From Nothophaeocryptopus gaeumannii (Eukaryota; Ascomycota; Dothideomycetes; Mycosphaerellales; Mycosphaerellaceae): a stretch of DNA of 64,000 nucleotides. The stretch's first letter is position 1. Each line of letters starts with the position of its first letter. This document shows positions 10,687 to 21,748 of this stretch, piece by piece. The translations under genes were made by a program, and so were the position numbers. Location: NCBI GenBank assembly GCA_031771865.1, contig JASISA010000040.1:992001-1056000 (forward strand), written 5' to 3'. The notes under the pieces were generated by a model. That model searched no databases. It saw only the letters and a list, made by a program, of their open reading frames with translations, and was not told the DNA's origin.

Positions 10687-13600
10687 ATGGCGGACGAAGT
10701 GTACGATGGTGCCATTGGCATCGATCTCGGAACGACGTACGGCGCACCGCGGAATCTGAAGCATTGGAGGGCAATTTGCTGACCTTGAAACAGCTACTCT
10801 TGCGTCGCCAACTATGAGGGCGCCGGCGTTGAGATCAGTACGTTCGCCATATGCGCCGAGAGTCAGAATCGCATCTAATGACATCTTCACAGTCGCCAAC
10901 GAGCAGGGTAGCTTCACCACCCCATCCTTCGTTTCCTTCACCGCCGAGGAGCGTTTGATCGGTGAGGCGGCGAAGAACCAGGCCGCCATGAACCCAACCA
11001 ACACTGTCTTCGATGTCAAGTGAGTCGCATAAGGTTGCAAAGAGAAGGGTCAGGACAATGGCTGATACACATATCCCAGGCGTCTGATTGGGCGGAGATT
11101 CGATGACCCCACTGTCAAGAAGGACATTGAGTCGTGGCCATTCAAGGTCGTTGAGGAGGACAACAACCCAAAGGTCCAGGTCGAGTACCTTGGCGAGACC
11201 AAGACCTTCTCTCCTCAGGAGATCTCTGCCATGGTTCTTGGCAAGGTCAGTTTCGCAAGGCCCAATGCCTCTGATGTTTGCAGGCTAATTCCGCGCAGAT
11301 GAAGGAGGTTGCTGAGACCAAGCTCGGCAAGAAGGTCTCTAAGGCCGTCATCACTGTCCCAGCTTACTTCAACGACAACCAGAGACAGGCCACCAAGGAC
11401 GCTGGTTCCATTTCCGGCCTTAACGTCCTCCGTATCATCAACGAGCCTACCGCCGCCGCTATCGCCTACGGTCTCGGTTCCGGCAAGTCCGACAAGGAGC
11501 GCAACGTCCTGATCTACGATCTTGGTGGTGGAACCTTCGATGTTTCCCTCCTGCACATTCAGGGCGGTGTCTTCACCGTCAAGGCTACCGCTGGTGACAC
11601 CCACTTGGGTGGTCAGGATTTCGACACTAACCTCCTTGATCACTTCAAGAAGGAGTTCCAGAAGAAGACCAAGAAGGACATCTCCGGCGATCCCCGTGCC
11701 CTCCGTCGTCTGCGAACTGCTTGCGAGCGCGCCAAGCGTACCCTTTCCAACGGTACCCAGACCACTGTCGAGATCGACTCCCTCTTCGATGGCGAGGACT
11801 TCAACGCCAACATCACCCGTGCTCGTTTCGAGGACATCAACGGCAAGGCTTTCCAGGGCACGATCCAGCCAGTCGAGCAGGTTCTCAAGGACGCTCAGAT
11901 TGAGAAGAGCAAGGTTGACGAGATTGTCTTGGTCGGTGGATCTACCCGTATTCCAAAGATCCAGAAGCTCCTTAGCGACTTCTTCAACGGAAAGAAGCTC
12001 GAGAAGAGCATCAACCCAGATGAGGCTGTTGCGTACGGTGCCGCTGTTCAGGCCGGTATCCTTTCCGGCAAGGCTACCTCCGCCGATACCGCCGACCTGC
12101 TTTTGCTCGACGTTGTTCCTCTCTCCCTTGGTGTTGCTATGGAGGGCAACATCTTCGCTCCAGTCGTCCCGCGTGGCCAGACCGTACGTACAAGCAACTC
12201 TGATGAACAGGACTCCGCTGACAGCTGTTAAGGTGCCAACAATAAAAAAGGTACAGTTACCTTTTCCCTATGTTCCTACTAACAACAGCTACCCTCTACA
12301 AATGACGCTTCCACCTTTGCTGGATTCTGGATATACCTTCTAACATATTCTGGATTTCTGGGTTTCCAGGCGCTGTACGCCATCGCATGATCTGAACTTG
12401 GGCTGCATCGATACTATCCAGCACACTACCTGTGGAGACTTCGCTCTTTGGCAACCTGATGTTTCTTCTTTGACGCCACTTGTCGTTCACCGGAGAAGCC
12501 TACCATCAACGAGTCTTTCGTTACGAGCAGCTCAGCAACACGCCGGACAGGCTCGCTCTCGCACTTCTCATCAAATCACAGAGGGAGATGCAGCAACGCC
12601 CTGCAGCCCTCAGCATGGTGCGACCGAGCTATGCTGTCGACGACTAGTCTCGCAGCACAATTCTCCGCATCTTTTCGAGAGAAGAGATCGCCTGATCTGG
12701 TTTGCGTACCTCCGCTAGCCAACGCTCAACAGCGACCTCCATGAGCATCGTACGAACGTTGCCGCTCGACTTCACACTGCAGTCGCACTTCCACACAGCG
12801 CTACCTCCACTTGTTTCTGGAAAGGTTTCTCGCGGGACCGTGTCCAAATCCGACACTCCAACACTTTGACTGCTTTGCATGGTTCATATGCGCATCATCT
12901 CTCGCATCCGCATCTCGACCATGTGCAGCGGTGGCACTTGCGCAGCATCTGGTATCTACAACTGGCACAAGAAACATCTCAATGGCAGGGGAGTCGCAGT
13001 GTGAGAGCATCGCATCTCAGCAGCTTTTCTCCGAAATTCGATACTCGACTCGACCATGCGGTTGCCCCTCCACCTCATCTCGTGCAAAGTCGACCTCAGA
13101 GAGCGCTCTCACGGGAAGAAGTCCATTGCCAGCGTTTGAAGTGGAGTGCAAAGTCCACATCTGCAACACCTCTCGCGTTCGATTGTCGACACCGCGTGTC
13201 GATGACACTTCCACAGCTTCCCACATCTGAAGCTGGTAGAGAAACAAAGAGCGACTTAGGCTCCGCCCCGTGGCGGTCAGCCTGGCAACATCTCCGAAAA
13301 CCGCAGCTCGACCCTAACATCGGGGTGCACTTCCACACCGGTTTATGCCAGCTCGATCTTGGAGGATATTGGTTTTGGGAGGTGTCCACGTTCAGCGTTT
13401 CACGGCGTGTAGAAGGTCTACATTGGGGACGTCTCTTCGGCTCGCCGCACGACTCCGCGAATCGATCGCACTTCCCTAGGCTCTTGCGCCTGAAGTTCGA
13501 CGAGAGACTACAAGCAATTCAAGCTCTATTCGCAGCCTAGATAGCAGCTTCTCCCGGGCTAGCCAGTCGACTCTACGAGTCCACGGCACTTCCACCCCTG

Positions 13601-14689
13601 CTTGCGACTGAACTAGCTTGATACGCTTGGAGTCACAATGGCTATCCAAGCTTTCGATCGGCCGTATCTCAGCAGCATTTGAGCGCTCGATCTCCGGAAA
13701 TTGTCGACCGACTTGGCCGGCTGTGTGCACTTCCGCGGTCTCTTATCTGGATTTTCGTTTGAGACAGCTACCATGGTCCCCTAACGTGCCATAGCATCTA
13801 TCTATGCACAGCTCTTCCTATCTGGAGCCACTGCCGGAGCCATGGACATTCGTATCCAGACAAGCGTCATTTGAAGAGGGTCGCCGTCGCAGAAGTTCCG
13901 ACTTTTGTGGCACTTGACCGCCTCCGACTGCCCAACTTGCCTCACTGAGCCTCCACTAACATTAATATCAACAGCGAACCTTTACGACCGTGGCAGATGG
14001 ACAGTGAGCACATCCCTTCACCCTGCTCTCGTTGAATTACTTGCTGACTTCGTTACAGGACCACTGTGCAGTTCCCAGTAAGACCAAGCGAGTTCACACC
14101 TCCGGCCATCCACTGACCCCTGTACCAGGTTTTCCAAGGCGAACGTGTCAACTGCGAGGACAACACCTCCCTCGGCGAATTCACCTTATCGCCAATCCCT
14201 CACATGAAGGTATTCGCCGGCTCCCACTCCCATCTTACATCCAACGCTAATCGCAGTTCTTAGGCTGGTGATGCTGTCCTTGAGGTCGTCTTCGAAGTCG
14301 ACGTCAACGGTATCCTCAAGGTCACCGCCACCGAGAAGAGTTCCGGCCGCAGCGCCAACATCACCATCTCCAACTCCGTCGGCAAGCTCAGCAGCGGTGA
14401 GATCGAGAAGATGGTTGAGGACGCTGCCAAGTTCAAGACCAGCGACGAGGCTTTCAGCAAGAAGTTTGAGTCCCGGCAACAACTGGAGAGCTACATCAGC
14501 AGAGTCGAGGAGATTGTGTCTGACCCAACCATGAGCATGAAGCTCAAGCGTGGCCAGAAGGAGAAGATCGAGAGCTCGCTTTCCGACGCCATGGCTCAGC
14601 TCGAGATCGAGGACGCCACCAGCGAGGATCTGAAGAAGAAGGAGCTCGCCCTCAAGCGCGTGGTCACCAAGGCCATGTCCACCCGATAA
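10687..14689 (+). CDS. SSB1: Ribosome-associated Hsp70 chaperone, Ssb type
   Basis: Ten exons: 10687-10736, 10794-10837, 10893-11019, 11080-11245, 11299-12183, 12233-12250, 13975-14003, 14059-14077, 14129-14209 and 14264-14689. The product is 614 aa. The ATPase domain has GAIGIDLGTTYSCVANYEG, VITVPAYFNDNQRQATKDAG, LIYDLGGGTFDVSLLHI and VLVGGSTRIPKIQKLL; then the linker DLLLLDVVPLSLG. The substrate-binding domain is split over tiny exons (VPTIKK; RTFTTVADGQ; TTVQFP; VFQGERVNCEDNTSLGEF). The C-terminus VVTKAMSTR, instead of EEVD, and the sequence throughout match fungal Ssb. Ssb binds nascent chains at the ribosome with the Ssz1/zuotin complex. Eight introns are 49-60 bp; intron 6 (12251-13974) is 1,724 bp, very long for this genome. 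The exon 6/7 join rests on strong similarity to Ssb over VPTIKK-RTFTTVADGQ. Confidence 0.95.
12251..13974 (+). repeat. 1.7-kb SSB intron 6 with a quasi-periodic degenerate repeat
   Basis: The intron runs from donor GTACAG (12251) to acceptor ATATCAACAG (13974), with CACTAAC just upstream. CACTTCC occurs on the plus strand at 12786, 13206, 13328, 13469, 13587 and 13728. The last five are 122, 141, 118 and 141 bp apart, and diverged CACTT copies sit near 12562, 12932 and 13911. Flanks share features, with TCGAC about 20-30 bp upstream of several copies. Another repeated phrase is CTCAGCAGC followed by TTT, CTCCG and AAATT (13016 and 13668). The largest ORF (12866-13540, 224 codons) resembles nothing and is low-evidence. 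I read this as an old insertion or tandem array that decayed inside a normal-sized intron. Confidence 0.6.
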
Positions 14690-15231
14690 GCGCTTCGCTT
14701 ATGTTTCTGGATTCTTCATCTTACGGCGTTTTGCGTGCAGGGAGACAAAAGGCATATGGGCAGGCGCCCAACAATGTGCCTTCCATGGGGTCTCCTTTCA
14801 CGCCAGTATAGATCACATGCAATGATGAAATGTCCGAAGGAAAAGCAAGATGGATGTATGAGCAGCATGGGTCAGGACGTCGCTTAGCGGGACGCATTCT
14901 CCGTAGCTATGAAGTCGATTCGAACGAACAGACGTAATCTCAGGCGTTTCTTCCCTAACAATCAACGTCTGAGAGGACAGGAAAGTACTATTGCTGGCAG
15001 TGACTGTTTTTGACACGTGCTCCTTCAAGCCTCAGGCACAAACAGGTGGACCCTGAAAATTGTCGAGTTCTGTCTTCGAGCTTTTTCGACCTCACTTTCC
15101 ATTGTCACCAACTGTCAGACTCTCCTTTTGCGGCCTTACTACTCCCGCGCTGGTCGCTACTACTCACTTCGATTCAAGTCGACGGTCTCGGAGCGTTTCG
15201 AGCAGTCTTGGAGCCTTCATCCTAAATCACT
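14690..15231. other. Intergenic region, SSB 3' side / phosphotransferase promoter
   Basis: A 542-bp gap between two plus-strand genes. Small overlapping ORFs only. The last 100 bp are C/T-rich, as expected for a leader. No further feature is seen. Confidence 0.5.
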
Positions 15232-16521
15232 ATGCTCGAGAAGAGTAAGTGCCAAAATGACGTGCACGAAAGGAAAAGCACCCCAGAACACATACTGAGA
15301 CAACAACCCGTAGATATGCCAGCCACTGGCACACTTTCCAAAGATGGCTTGCAGCATTTCAGAACATACAAGTACTCCTCTGTGGATCTATCACCCATCT
15401 CGCATTATATCCTCCGCCATTACTGGAACTTTTGCGTGGAATTCCTTCCACTATGGCTCGCCCCCAACATGGTCACGCTCATCGGCTTCTTCTTCATCAT
15501 CGGCAATGTCGGTCTTCAACAACTCGTAGACCCCGATCTCATCGGCCCGACAAGTCAATGGGTCTACTACTCCTACGCGTTCGGAGTCTGGGCATACTCC
15601 ACTATGGACAATATCGATGGAAAACAGGCCAGAAGGACGGGGACTTCATCTGGATTGGGAGAGTTGTTCGATCATGGAATTGATTCTTTGAATTGTACGC
15701 TTGCGAGTTTGCTGGAGACGTCTGCTATGGCTCTTGGACCTACGCCGATTGGGGCTCTTACTGCGCTTATTCCGACGCTGCCTATGTTTTTTTCGACATG
15801 GGAGACGTATCATACGCATACGCTTTATTTGGGGTACTTTAATGGACCGACTGAGGGATTGCTCTTGGCCGCGCTGATTATGATTGCTTCGGGGGTGTTT
15901 GGGCCGCAGATCTGGCACAAGCCTATTCATGAGATTGCGGGATATGAGCACGTGTTTGGCTCTGTGGCGTTCAAGGACTTCTGGGCTGCCCTGCTGCTTG
16001 GAGCCTTTCTCGTTGCTCACCTGCCAGGCTGTGTTTACAATGTCGTCAAGGCGCGGCGAGAGAAGAATCTGCCAGTGGCACCGGTCTTCCTGGAATGGAC
16101 GCCTATGATTCTCTTCTGCGGGAGTCTGGTCGCCTGGGTCGGCTCACCTCATTCGACCCTTCTGAAGGATAATCATCTTGCCTTGCTCTGTCTGACGTTG
16201 TCCTTCGTCTTCGGCCGCATGACAACCAAGACGATTCTCGCCCATCTCACCCGACAGCCGTTCCCGTACTGGACTGGACTCATGGCTCCTCTGGTCGGCG
16301 GTGCGGTGATGGTCAATCTGCCATACTTTGGGTTCCCAGCCGTATCTGCCGAGATACAGCTCTACTACCTTTGGGCGTACTTCATCGTATCGTTTGTCGT
16401 ATACGGCCGGTGGGCATATGTGGTCTGCAACGCAATCTGCGATTATCTTGGCATCAATTGTCTGACCATTCCTGAGGAGAAATGGAAAGCTTTGCAGCGG
16501 GAGAAGGGGAAGCTCACGTAG
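15232..16521 (+). CDS. sn-1,2-diacylglycerol choline/ethanolamine phosphotransferase
   Basis: Exons 15232-15244 and 15314-16521 (intron 69 bp, donor GTAAGT) give about 406 aa starting MLEKNMPATGTLSKDG. The CDP-alcohol phosphotransferase signature D-G-x2-A-R-x8-G-x3-D-x3-D is complete at DNIDGKQARRTGTSSGLGEL-FDHGID. At least seven hydrophobic helices follow. The enzyme performs the last step of the Kennedy pathway, transferring phosphocholine or phosphoethanolamine from the CDP-alcohol to diacylglycerol in ER/Golgi membranes. Length and layout fit yeast Cpt1/Ept1; the headgroup preference cannot be read from the sequence. The 69-bp intron is a multiple of three without a stop, so retention would add 23 residues in frame. 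Confidence 0.93.
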   Translation: MLEKSKCQNDVHERKSTPEHILRQQPVDMPATGTLSKDGLQHFRTYKYSSVDLSPISHYILRHYWNFCVEFLPLWLAPNMVTLIGFFFIIGNVGLQQLVDPDLIGPTSQWVYYSYAFGVWAYSTMDNIDGKQARRTGTSSGLGELFDHGIDSLNCTLASLLETSAMALGPTPIGALTALIPTLPMFFSTWETYHTHTLYLGYFNGPTEGLLLAALIMIASGVFGPQIWHKPIHEIAGYEHVFGSVAFKDFWAALLLGAFLVAHLPGCVYNVVKARREKNLPVAPVFLEWTPMILFCGSLVAWVGSPHSTLLKDNHLALLCLTLSFVFGRMTTKTILAHLTRQPFPYWTGLMAPLVGGAVMVNLPYFGFPAVSAEIQLYYLWAYFIVSFVVYGRWAYVVCNAICDYLGINCLTIPEEKWKALQREKGKLT

Positions 16522-18642
16522 AAGCTCAGTGTCGCATATGGCAGGAACGTAGACAATAGACTAGAGCTGTACATATAAGCGTGGGCGCTCAACGCCGTCA
16601 CTAAAGCTTCGTGGACTCGCGGCAGCGACGCTGACAGACCTCGTCACTCCTTCTCACCAGTATCGTGCTGGTTTCAAAAAAGACTGAGAGTGCCTTCCTA
16701 TACGAAATGAGCGTCCTGTCTTAAGAAGCAAGAGGTCGAAGGCCTCTCGTAGGGATGGACTGCAGTGTATGCTCTTGAGATTTCATTCAAAGGATTTAGG
16801 CAGGTTCAATGTCGAAGAGAAGCGGATCATTTCAACGTTACTTGCAGCACTGGACGAAGAGATTCCTCGTCGGCCGAAGCCTAGGAGATGGGCGGGTGAA
16901 AGGTCTTCGCGTAGACGCGTTAGCATCATCCTCTCGATCCTCAGTCTCAAATTCCTAAACGGCGCCTGTCGAAAGTCGAGATGACTGTGGAGCTCGTTTA
17001 CGTCGGCCCTTCTCTCGGTCTCTCAGAGAGGTGAGATTCTCCTACCTCAGTCGTACGCTGCAGTACGATATACAATGGCGCATAGCTTGTCAGCCCTACA
17101 GCACGCCGAGAGCTTCTCGAAAGCACAAGCATCTCGCAGTGTGAAAGAAAAAGGCGTTGTTCGGTGTACAAGGCGTCCTGGAGCTGCTGCTTGAGCTTGG
17201 ACGGTGTTTGACGGCTCTCAAAGGGTGGTGTTAGCTAGTTCTAGCGGTAGAGGCGCGTGCTGGCGCAAAAGGCAGTTCAACGTCAGACGTATTTCTGTAT
17301 TTGACCGGGATGATGCCGGGAGTCCCCAAGAACGACTCCGCATGGCAAGTTAAGTCTCCGCGTGGAGTATGCAAGGTCATGGTGGCTGCGGCAGTTCGTT
17401 TCTGTGTGGTCGTCGGTGAATTTGTCTAGAGATGGAAGATGATGGACTCGTGATGAGGCGGCCCGACGGTGAGGTTGGGCTCATGTGAAAAATGGCTTTA
17501 CGCCAAGGAGTAAAATCTGGGGCTGGTGAAAGCTTCGTTTTCTTCTCCACCATCCGCGCGAACCTGCAATCGTTCCTGGCCTTGTCGACAAGAAGCATCG
17601 ACAACGATGTGTATCGATCTGGAATGGGTGTAACGCAATCATGAAAGCCTCAATTGCTCTCTGCGGTCCGAGCCTGCGTTCTGGAAGAGCTCTACGACTC
17701 CAGCAACATGGTGCCGTCTCGATGGGGAAATGAGGCAATACACGACACATGTGGAGTGCATATGGCTGTCTCACCGCAGTGGTCAGGCAAGATGCAAGAG
17801 CACTCCCCCTGGAAAGTGATACTGCCGACGAGACTGCTGTCTCACCAATGGCGGCGGTCTTTTTTGAACCACTGCAGCTCTTGCCCCTCGCTTTAGCATT
17901 CGTGTCAAGGCATCATGGTTCCCTTGCACGCGAAACGCCTGCACAGGTGCCCTCGTGATCAAATCCTGAACGCATTTTTCGATCGAGACTAGACCATGTC
18001 CGGACGCGGCGGGAGAGGAGAGCTTCCCCACCGAGTGAGGCTCTGAGAGCACCCACACGGGAGGATCCATTGTTATACCAGACGTTTTTTTGAAGCGTAA
18101 CCACGTAGATCGTCTTGCCAATAATCGATCTGCAGGAGGTCGAGCTCTTCAATTCGAAGACTGGGAAGTATTCGGCCTAGAGAAGAGACATCAAGAAGAT
18201 AACCTGTGCGCAGTACAATTGCCGCAGTGCTTTCTTCGATACTCACCGGCCCGCAGACCCAATAGAGTTCATTCAAACCGCGTTCTGTTCCTCCCGGAGC
18301 TGCGTTCCTTGGCTGGACAGCGAAGCTTCGAGTTCGACGTGAAATGCTTGGGGAACCTCCCTAGCGCGCCTGGAGATTGGAGCTAGACGGGCATCATGGG
18401 TTGATGATCTTGTCTGGCCAATGGAAACGGATCTTCTCGTGCCTACTTGACCTGTGGTGTCGAGGTCGGTCGCATGGGAAGCAGGGTTGCATATAACGAA
18501 GGTAACGGCTCCAGCACGTTGCACTGTTACACTAGCCCGTCGAGCTCATCTCTTGCTCACTCTTGACCTTCCTGCTTCCCCGTCGAAGGCCAGAGTCGAC
18601 GCCTACATCACTGCTCTCGTTTGGTTGTTCAGTAGCTTCGAC
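16522..18642. other. 2.1-kb stretch without a supportable gene
   Basis: The gap lies between the phosphotransferase and the sugar transporter, both on the plus strand. ORFs of 60-112 codons overlap on both strands, none with recognisable motifs or a plausible spliced continuation. No tRNA arms, no long repeats. The 3' end must hold the transporter promoter. Confidence 0.5.
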
Positions 18643-20356
18643 ATGCCTCTCACTATCAAACCGCCCCCAGGCACGCCTGGTGCAGCATGGCCTGCCATCG
18701 CTGTTGGTCTCTTTGTTGCGTTTGGTGGTGTCCTTTTCGGATATGGTATGTCAGGACAAGAGGATACTGAGTAGTAGTTGGGCAATGCTAAACTCGAATA
18801 ATAGATACTGGTACCATTGGAGGTATCCTGGCTATGCCATTCTGGCTGCAGACCTTCTCGACTGGCTACACCAACCCGAAAACCGGAGGACCTGGCATTA
18901 CCTCCGATCAACAATCCGAGATTGTGTCGCTACTTTCCGCTGGCACCTTCTTCGGCGCTCTTACTGCTGCACCGACTGGAGACTTCTTCGGCAGAAGATG
19001 GGGTCTGATGGTTTCGACCCTGGTCTTCACGTTCGGTGTCATTCTCCAAACCGCGTCTACCGCCATCCCGATCTTCGTCGCAGGCCGTTTCTTTGCAGGA
19101 TACGGTGTCGGCATGATCAGTGCTCTTATCCCTCTCTACCAAAGTGAAACAGCACCAAAATGGATTCGAGGATCGATCGTTGGAACGTATCAGCTTGCCA
19201 TCACAATAGGTCTTCTCCTTGCTGCAATTGTTGACAACTCCACCAAGGACCGTAACGACAGCGGCAGCTACAGAATCCCAATCGCAGTGCAATTCGCATG
19301 GGCTCTCATTCTCTTCGGCGGAATGCTTTTCCTCCCAGAGACTCCGCGTATGTGGATCAAGCGAGGCAAGCCGGAGTCGGCCGCCAAATCTCTGTCCAAG
19401 TTGAGAAGACTACCCGTCGACCATCCTGCACTTGTTGAAGAGCTTGGAGAAATCACCGCCAACCACGAGTATGAGCTCTCCCTCGGCAAGGCTACCTACC
19501 TCGACTGCTTCAGAGGCAATCTCGGCAAGCGACTCGCAACTGGTTGCGGTCTGCAGGCTCTCCAGCAGTTGACTGGTGTCAACTTCATCTTCTACTACGG
19601 AACCAGCTTCTTCACCAACTCGGGCATCAAAAACTCTTTCGTCGTCAGCATGATTACGACTGGTGTCAACGTCGGCTCGACATTCCCCGGTCTGTACATG
19701 GTCGAAACTTGGGGTCGCCGCAATCTGCTCATGTTCGGCGCTGTTGGCATGGCCGTCTGCCAATTCATCGTTGCTGGTGTCGGTACGGGTGCGGGTATCG
19801 ACAACCTGTCCGCGCAGAAAGCCCTCATAGCTTTCGTGTGCATCTACCTCTTCTTCTTCGCTTGCTCGTGGGGCCCGTGCGCTTGGTACGTACATCCAAA
19901 CACCTCCAATCTCAAACTCACGCTAATACTGTATGTGATAGGGTCGTAACCGGCGAAATCTTCCCCCTCAAAGTCCGCGCTAAGTCCCTCTCCATGACCA
20001 CCGCCTCCAACTGGCTCCTCAATTGGGCCATCGCCTACGCAACCCCCTACATGGTCGACGCCGGCCCCGGAAACGCAAACCTCCAGTCCAAAGTCTTCTT
20101 CATCTGGGGCAGCTTCTGTTTCGTATGCGTCTTCTTCGTCTGGAGTCTGATCTACGAGACGAAGGGGCTGTCTCTGGAGCAGGTTGATGAGTTGTATGCC
20201 AAGGTTCCGCATGCGTGGAAGAGTAGCAAGTTTGTGCCGACTGTGAGCTTTCAGGAGGTGCAGGAGGTTGGTGGCGGTGGGAGGTCGGCGAGTTTGGCGG
20301 ACATTGAGAGTACTGTGGCGAGGAAGAAGAGTGTGGGGCATGACGAGAAGTTGTAG
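18643..20356 (+). CDS. MFS sugar (hexose) transporter
   Basis: Exons 18643-18745, 18805-19885 and 19942-20356 (introns 59 and 56 bp) give 532 aa. The exon 1/2 join creates the sugar-porter start GVLFGYDTGTIGGIL. Other signatures are GDFFGRRWGL in the loop after TM2, FFAGYGVGMISALIPLYQSE, LPETPRMWIKRGK before the central loop, LQALQQLTGVNFIFYYG in TM7, and FPLKVRAKSLSMTTASNW. Twelve membrane helices are expected at the plasma membrane. The close fit to fungal high-affinity glucose transporters and sensors (rco-3/HGT type) is a family impression; the exact substrate is not provable. The C-terminal tail of about 50 residues is hydrophilic and too short for a classical glucose-sensor tail. Confidence 0.93.
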
Positions 20357-20720
20357 GTTGATGGTGTGGGAGGGTTGAGGAACGGGGGAGGGAATGAGGC
20401 GCGTGAACATGATACCACTCGCTAGCGAGACTGGAGCTCTGCGTGAGCAGTATAATCCGTCACCTTGCAATGCTTCAAACATTTCGCTGTCATCTGTCTC
20501 TATGCAATACTGCACATACCCATCCTTTGGTGTTTGTTCAATTCCGCTGAACATTCAAACGAACCCCAATGCTTTCGTCTTCGTTTGATTCGAGCAACCC
20601 GCACTTCCATGGGTTCTCAGCCTTGTTGGGTGGCCGTCTTTGATATCCACTTCTACTCCCGATTGACCACAGAGCACGAATAGCAGATGCCGCTGACGCA
20701 GCACATAGCTACTCATCTTC
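20357..20720. other. Short convergent intergenic region
   Basis: A 364-bp interval between the 3' ends of the transporter (+) and the Cys-rich orphan (-). Both 3' UTRs must lie here; nothing else is recognisable. Confidence 0.55.
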
Positions 20721-21748
20721 TTACTCGTCATCATCATCCTCAGTCTCACACGAGCAAGGACAAGGGTAGTTCTCTCGCACGCCTCCGTCCTCATCGATCG
20801 CTCGCACAAGATCCTCCACGTATTTACGTTGCGTCTCGTCCAGAGTTTCGTTCCACGAATCCCAGTCTTCGAGCCTGTTGAGGTCTGCGAAGGACTTGTC
20901 TGGCACTCGACCTCTGCTTAAGTACGCAGGAAGGCTGCTGTACTCGATGATCCAACGAGGCTCGTCGGGGTCGAAGGGCGGCATGCTGTCGTAGTGGACG
21001 TATCGACACTCGTTGTCGGAGCAATCTTCCCTGACATGTGGACTGTCTGGGCACCAGCGGTGGACGCAAGGCTGATCGTAGAGGCGGCACTGGTCGCAGA
21101 CGGAAGCCTTGTTGCAGGTGAGGCCGTGGGCCTTGCAGTGGTCACATACGATGAACTTGCCGGACTCGCCGCCGTTGTCGCGATGTTCTGGGTCGACGGT
21201 CTGTCAGACAGTCAGTCCTTGATCACAATGAGTTTGAGCCGAGCCACGCTGACCGTTCTATCGTACGTGTGTCGCCGAGCAGGAACACCGAATATAATGT
21301 CGTCCAGCCATGTTTCGTCCGACTGCCCGCCATCGCTCGAGTCCTCGTCGGATTCTTCAGAAGCGCCGAGCAGATTAATGTTACGGCGTGTCGCTGCTAC
21401 AACGTTCTGTATCATTGAGGTGCGGTTTGCACGAGCCGCGGCAGACTGATCAGGATGAGAGCGGTACTCAAGGTCAAAATCATCCCTTCCGTCATCCCAT
21501 CCGTCATCTTCGTCGTAATCCTCCTCGTCTTCAGTCGTATCCTCATGTTCTGGGACGTATTCATGCCTCGGGAGCAGCTGAGTCTCCGCCCACGCCTCGT
21601 TGAGGGCTCGCCTTGCTGTTGAAAGCAACTGACCGACCGCCGGGATACCGGAGTGTAGGCCCACAATGGCGCGGAGCTCTTCATATGTCGTGCGGAACCC
21701 TGCGCATGTGTCGCAGTAGCACTCGAACCGCCGCACTTCGTCCGCCAT
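20721..21748 (-). CDS. Cysteine-rich orphan with a zinc-binding-like cluster
   Basis: Two exons, 21748-21254 and 21200-20721, with a 53-bp phase-0 intron, give 324 aa. The N-terminus MADEVRRFECYCDTCAGF has a CxCxxC group. The middle is acidic (EDTTEDEEDYDEDDGWDD). After the splice comes a Cys/His-rich block: FIVCDHCKAHGLTCNKASVC, DQCRLYDQPCVHRWC and CSDNECRYVH. The tail ends in an acidic run after CPCSC. The spacing (CxxC, C, CxxC, C, C) suggests two zinc ions, possibly a binuclear or treble-clef fold, but it is not a standard Zn2Cys6 or RING. I recognise it only as a type of orphan seen in Dothideomycetes. Nuclear or scaffold roles would be guesses. Confidence 0.75.

Noticed and set aside
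10441..11040. 199-codon minus-strand ORF over the SSB promoter and first exons
   Set aside because: Overlaps conserved SSB exons and has no recognisable domain.
12866..13540. 224-codon plus-strand ORF inside the SSB giant intron, as a nested gene
   Set aside because: Composition follows the degenerate repeat, no motif, and another frame over the same DNA is open nearly as long.
19410..19895. 161-codon minus-strand ORF in the sugar transporter
   Set aside because: Antisense shadow; the sense strand carries the transporter signatures.
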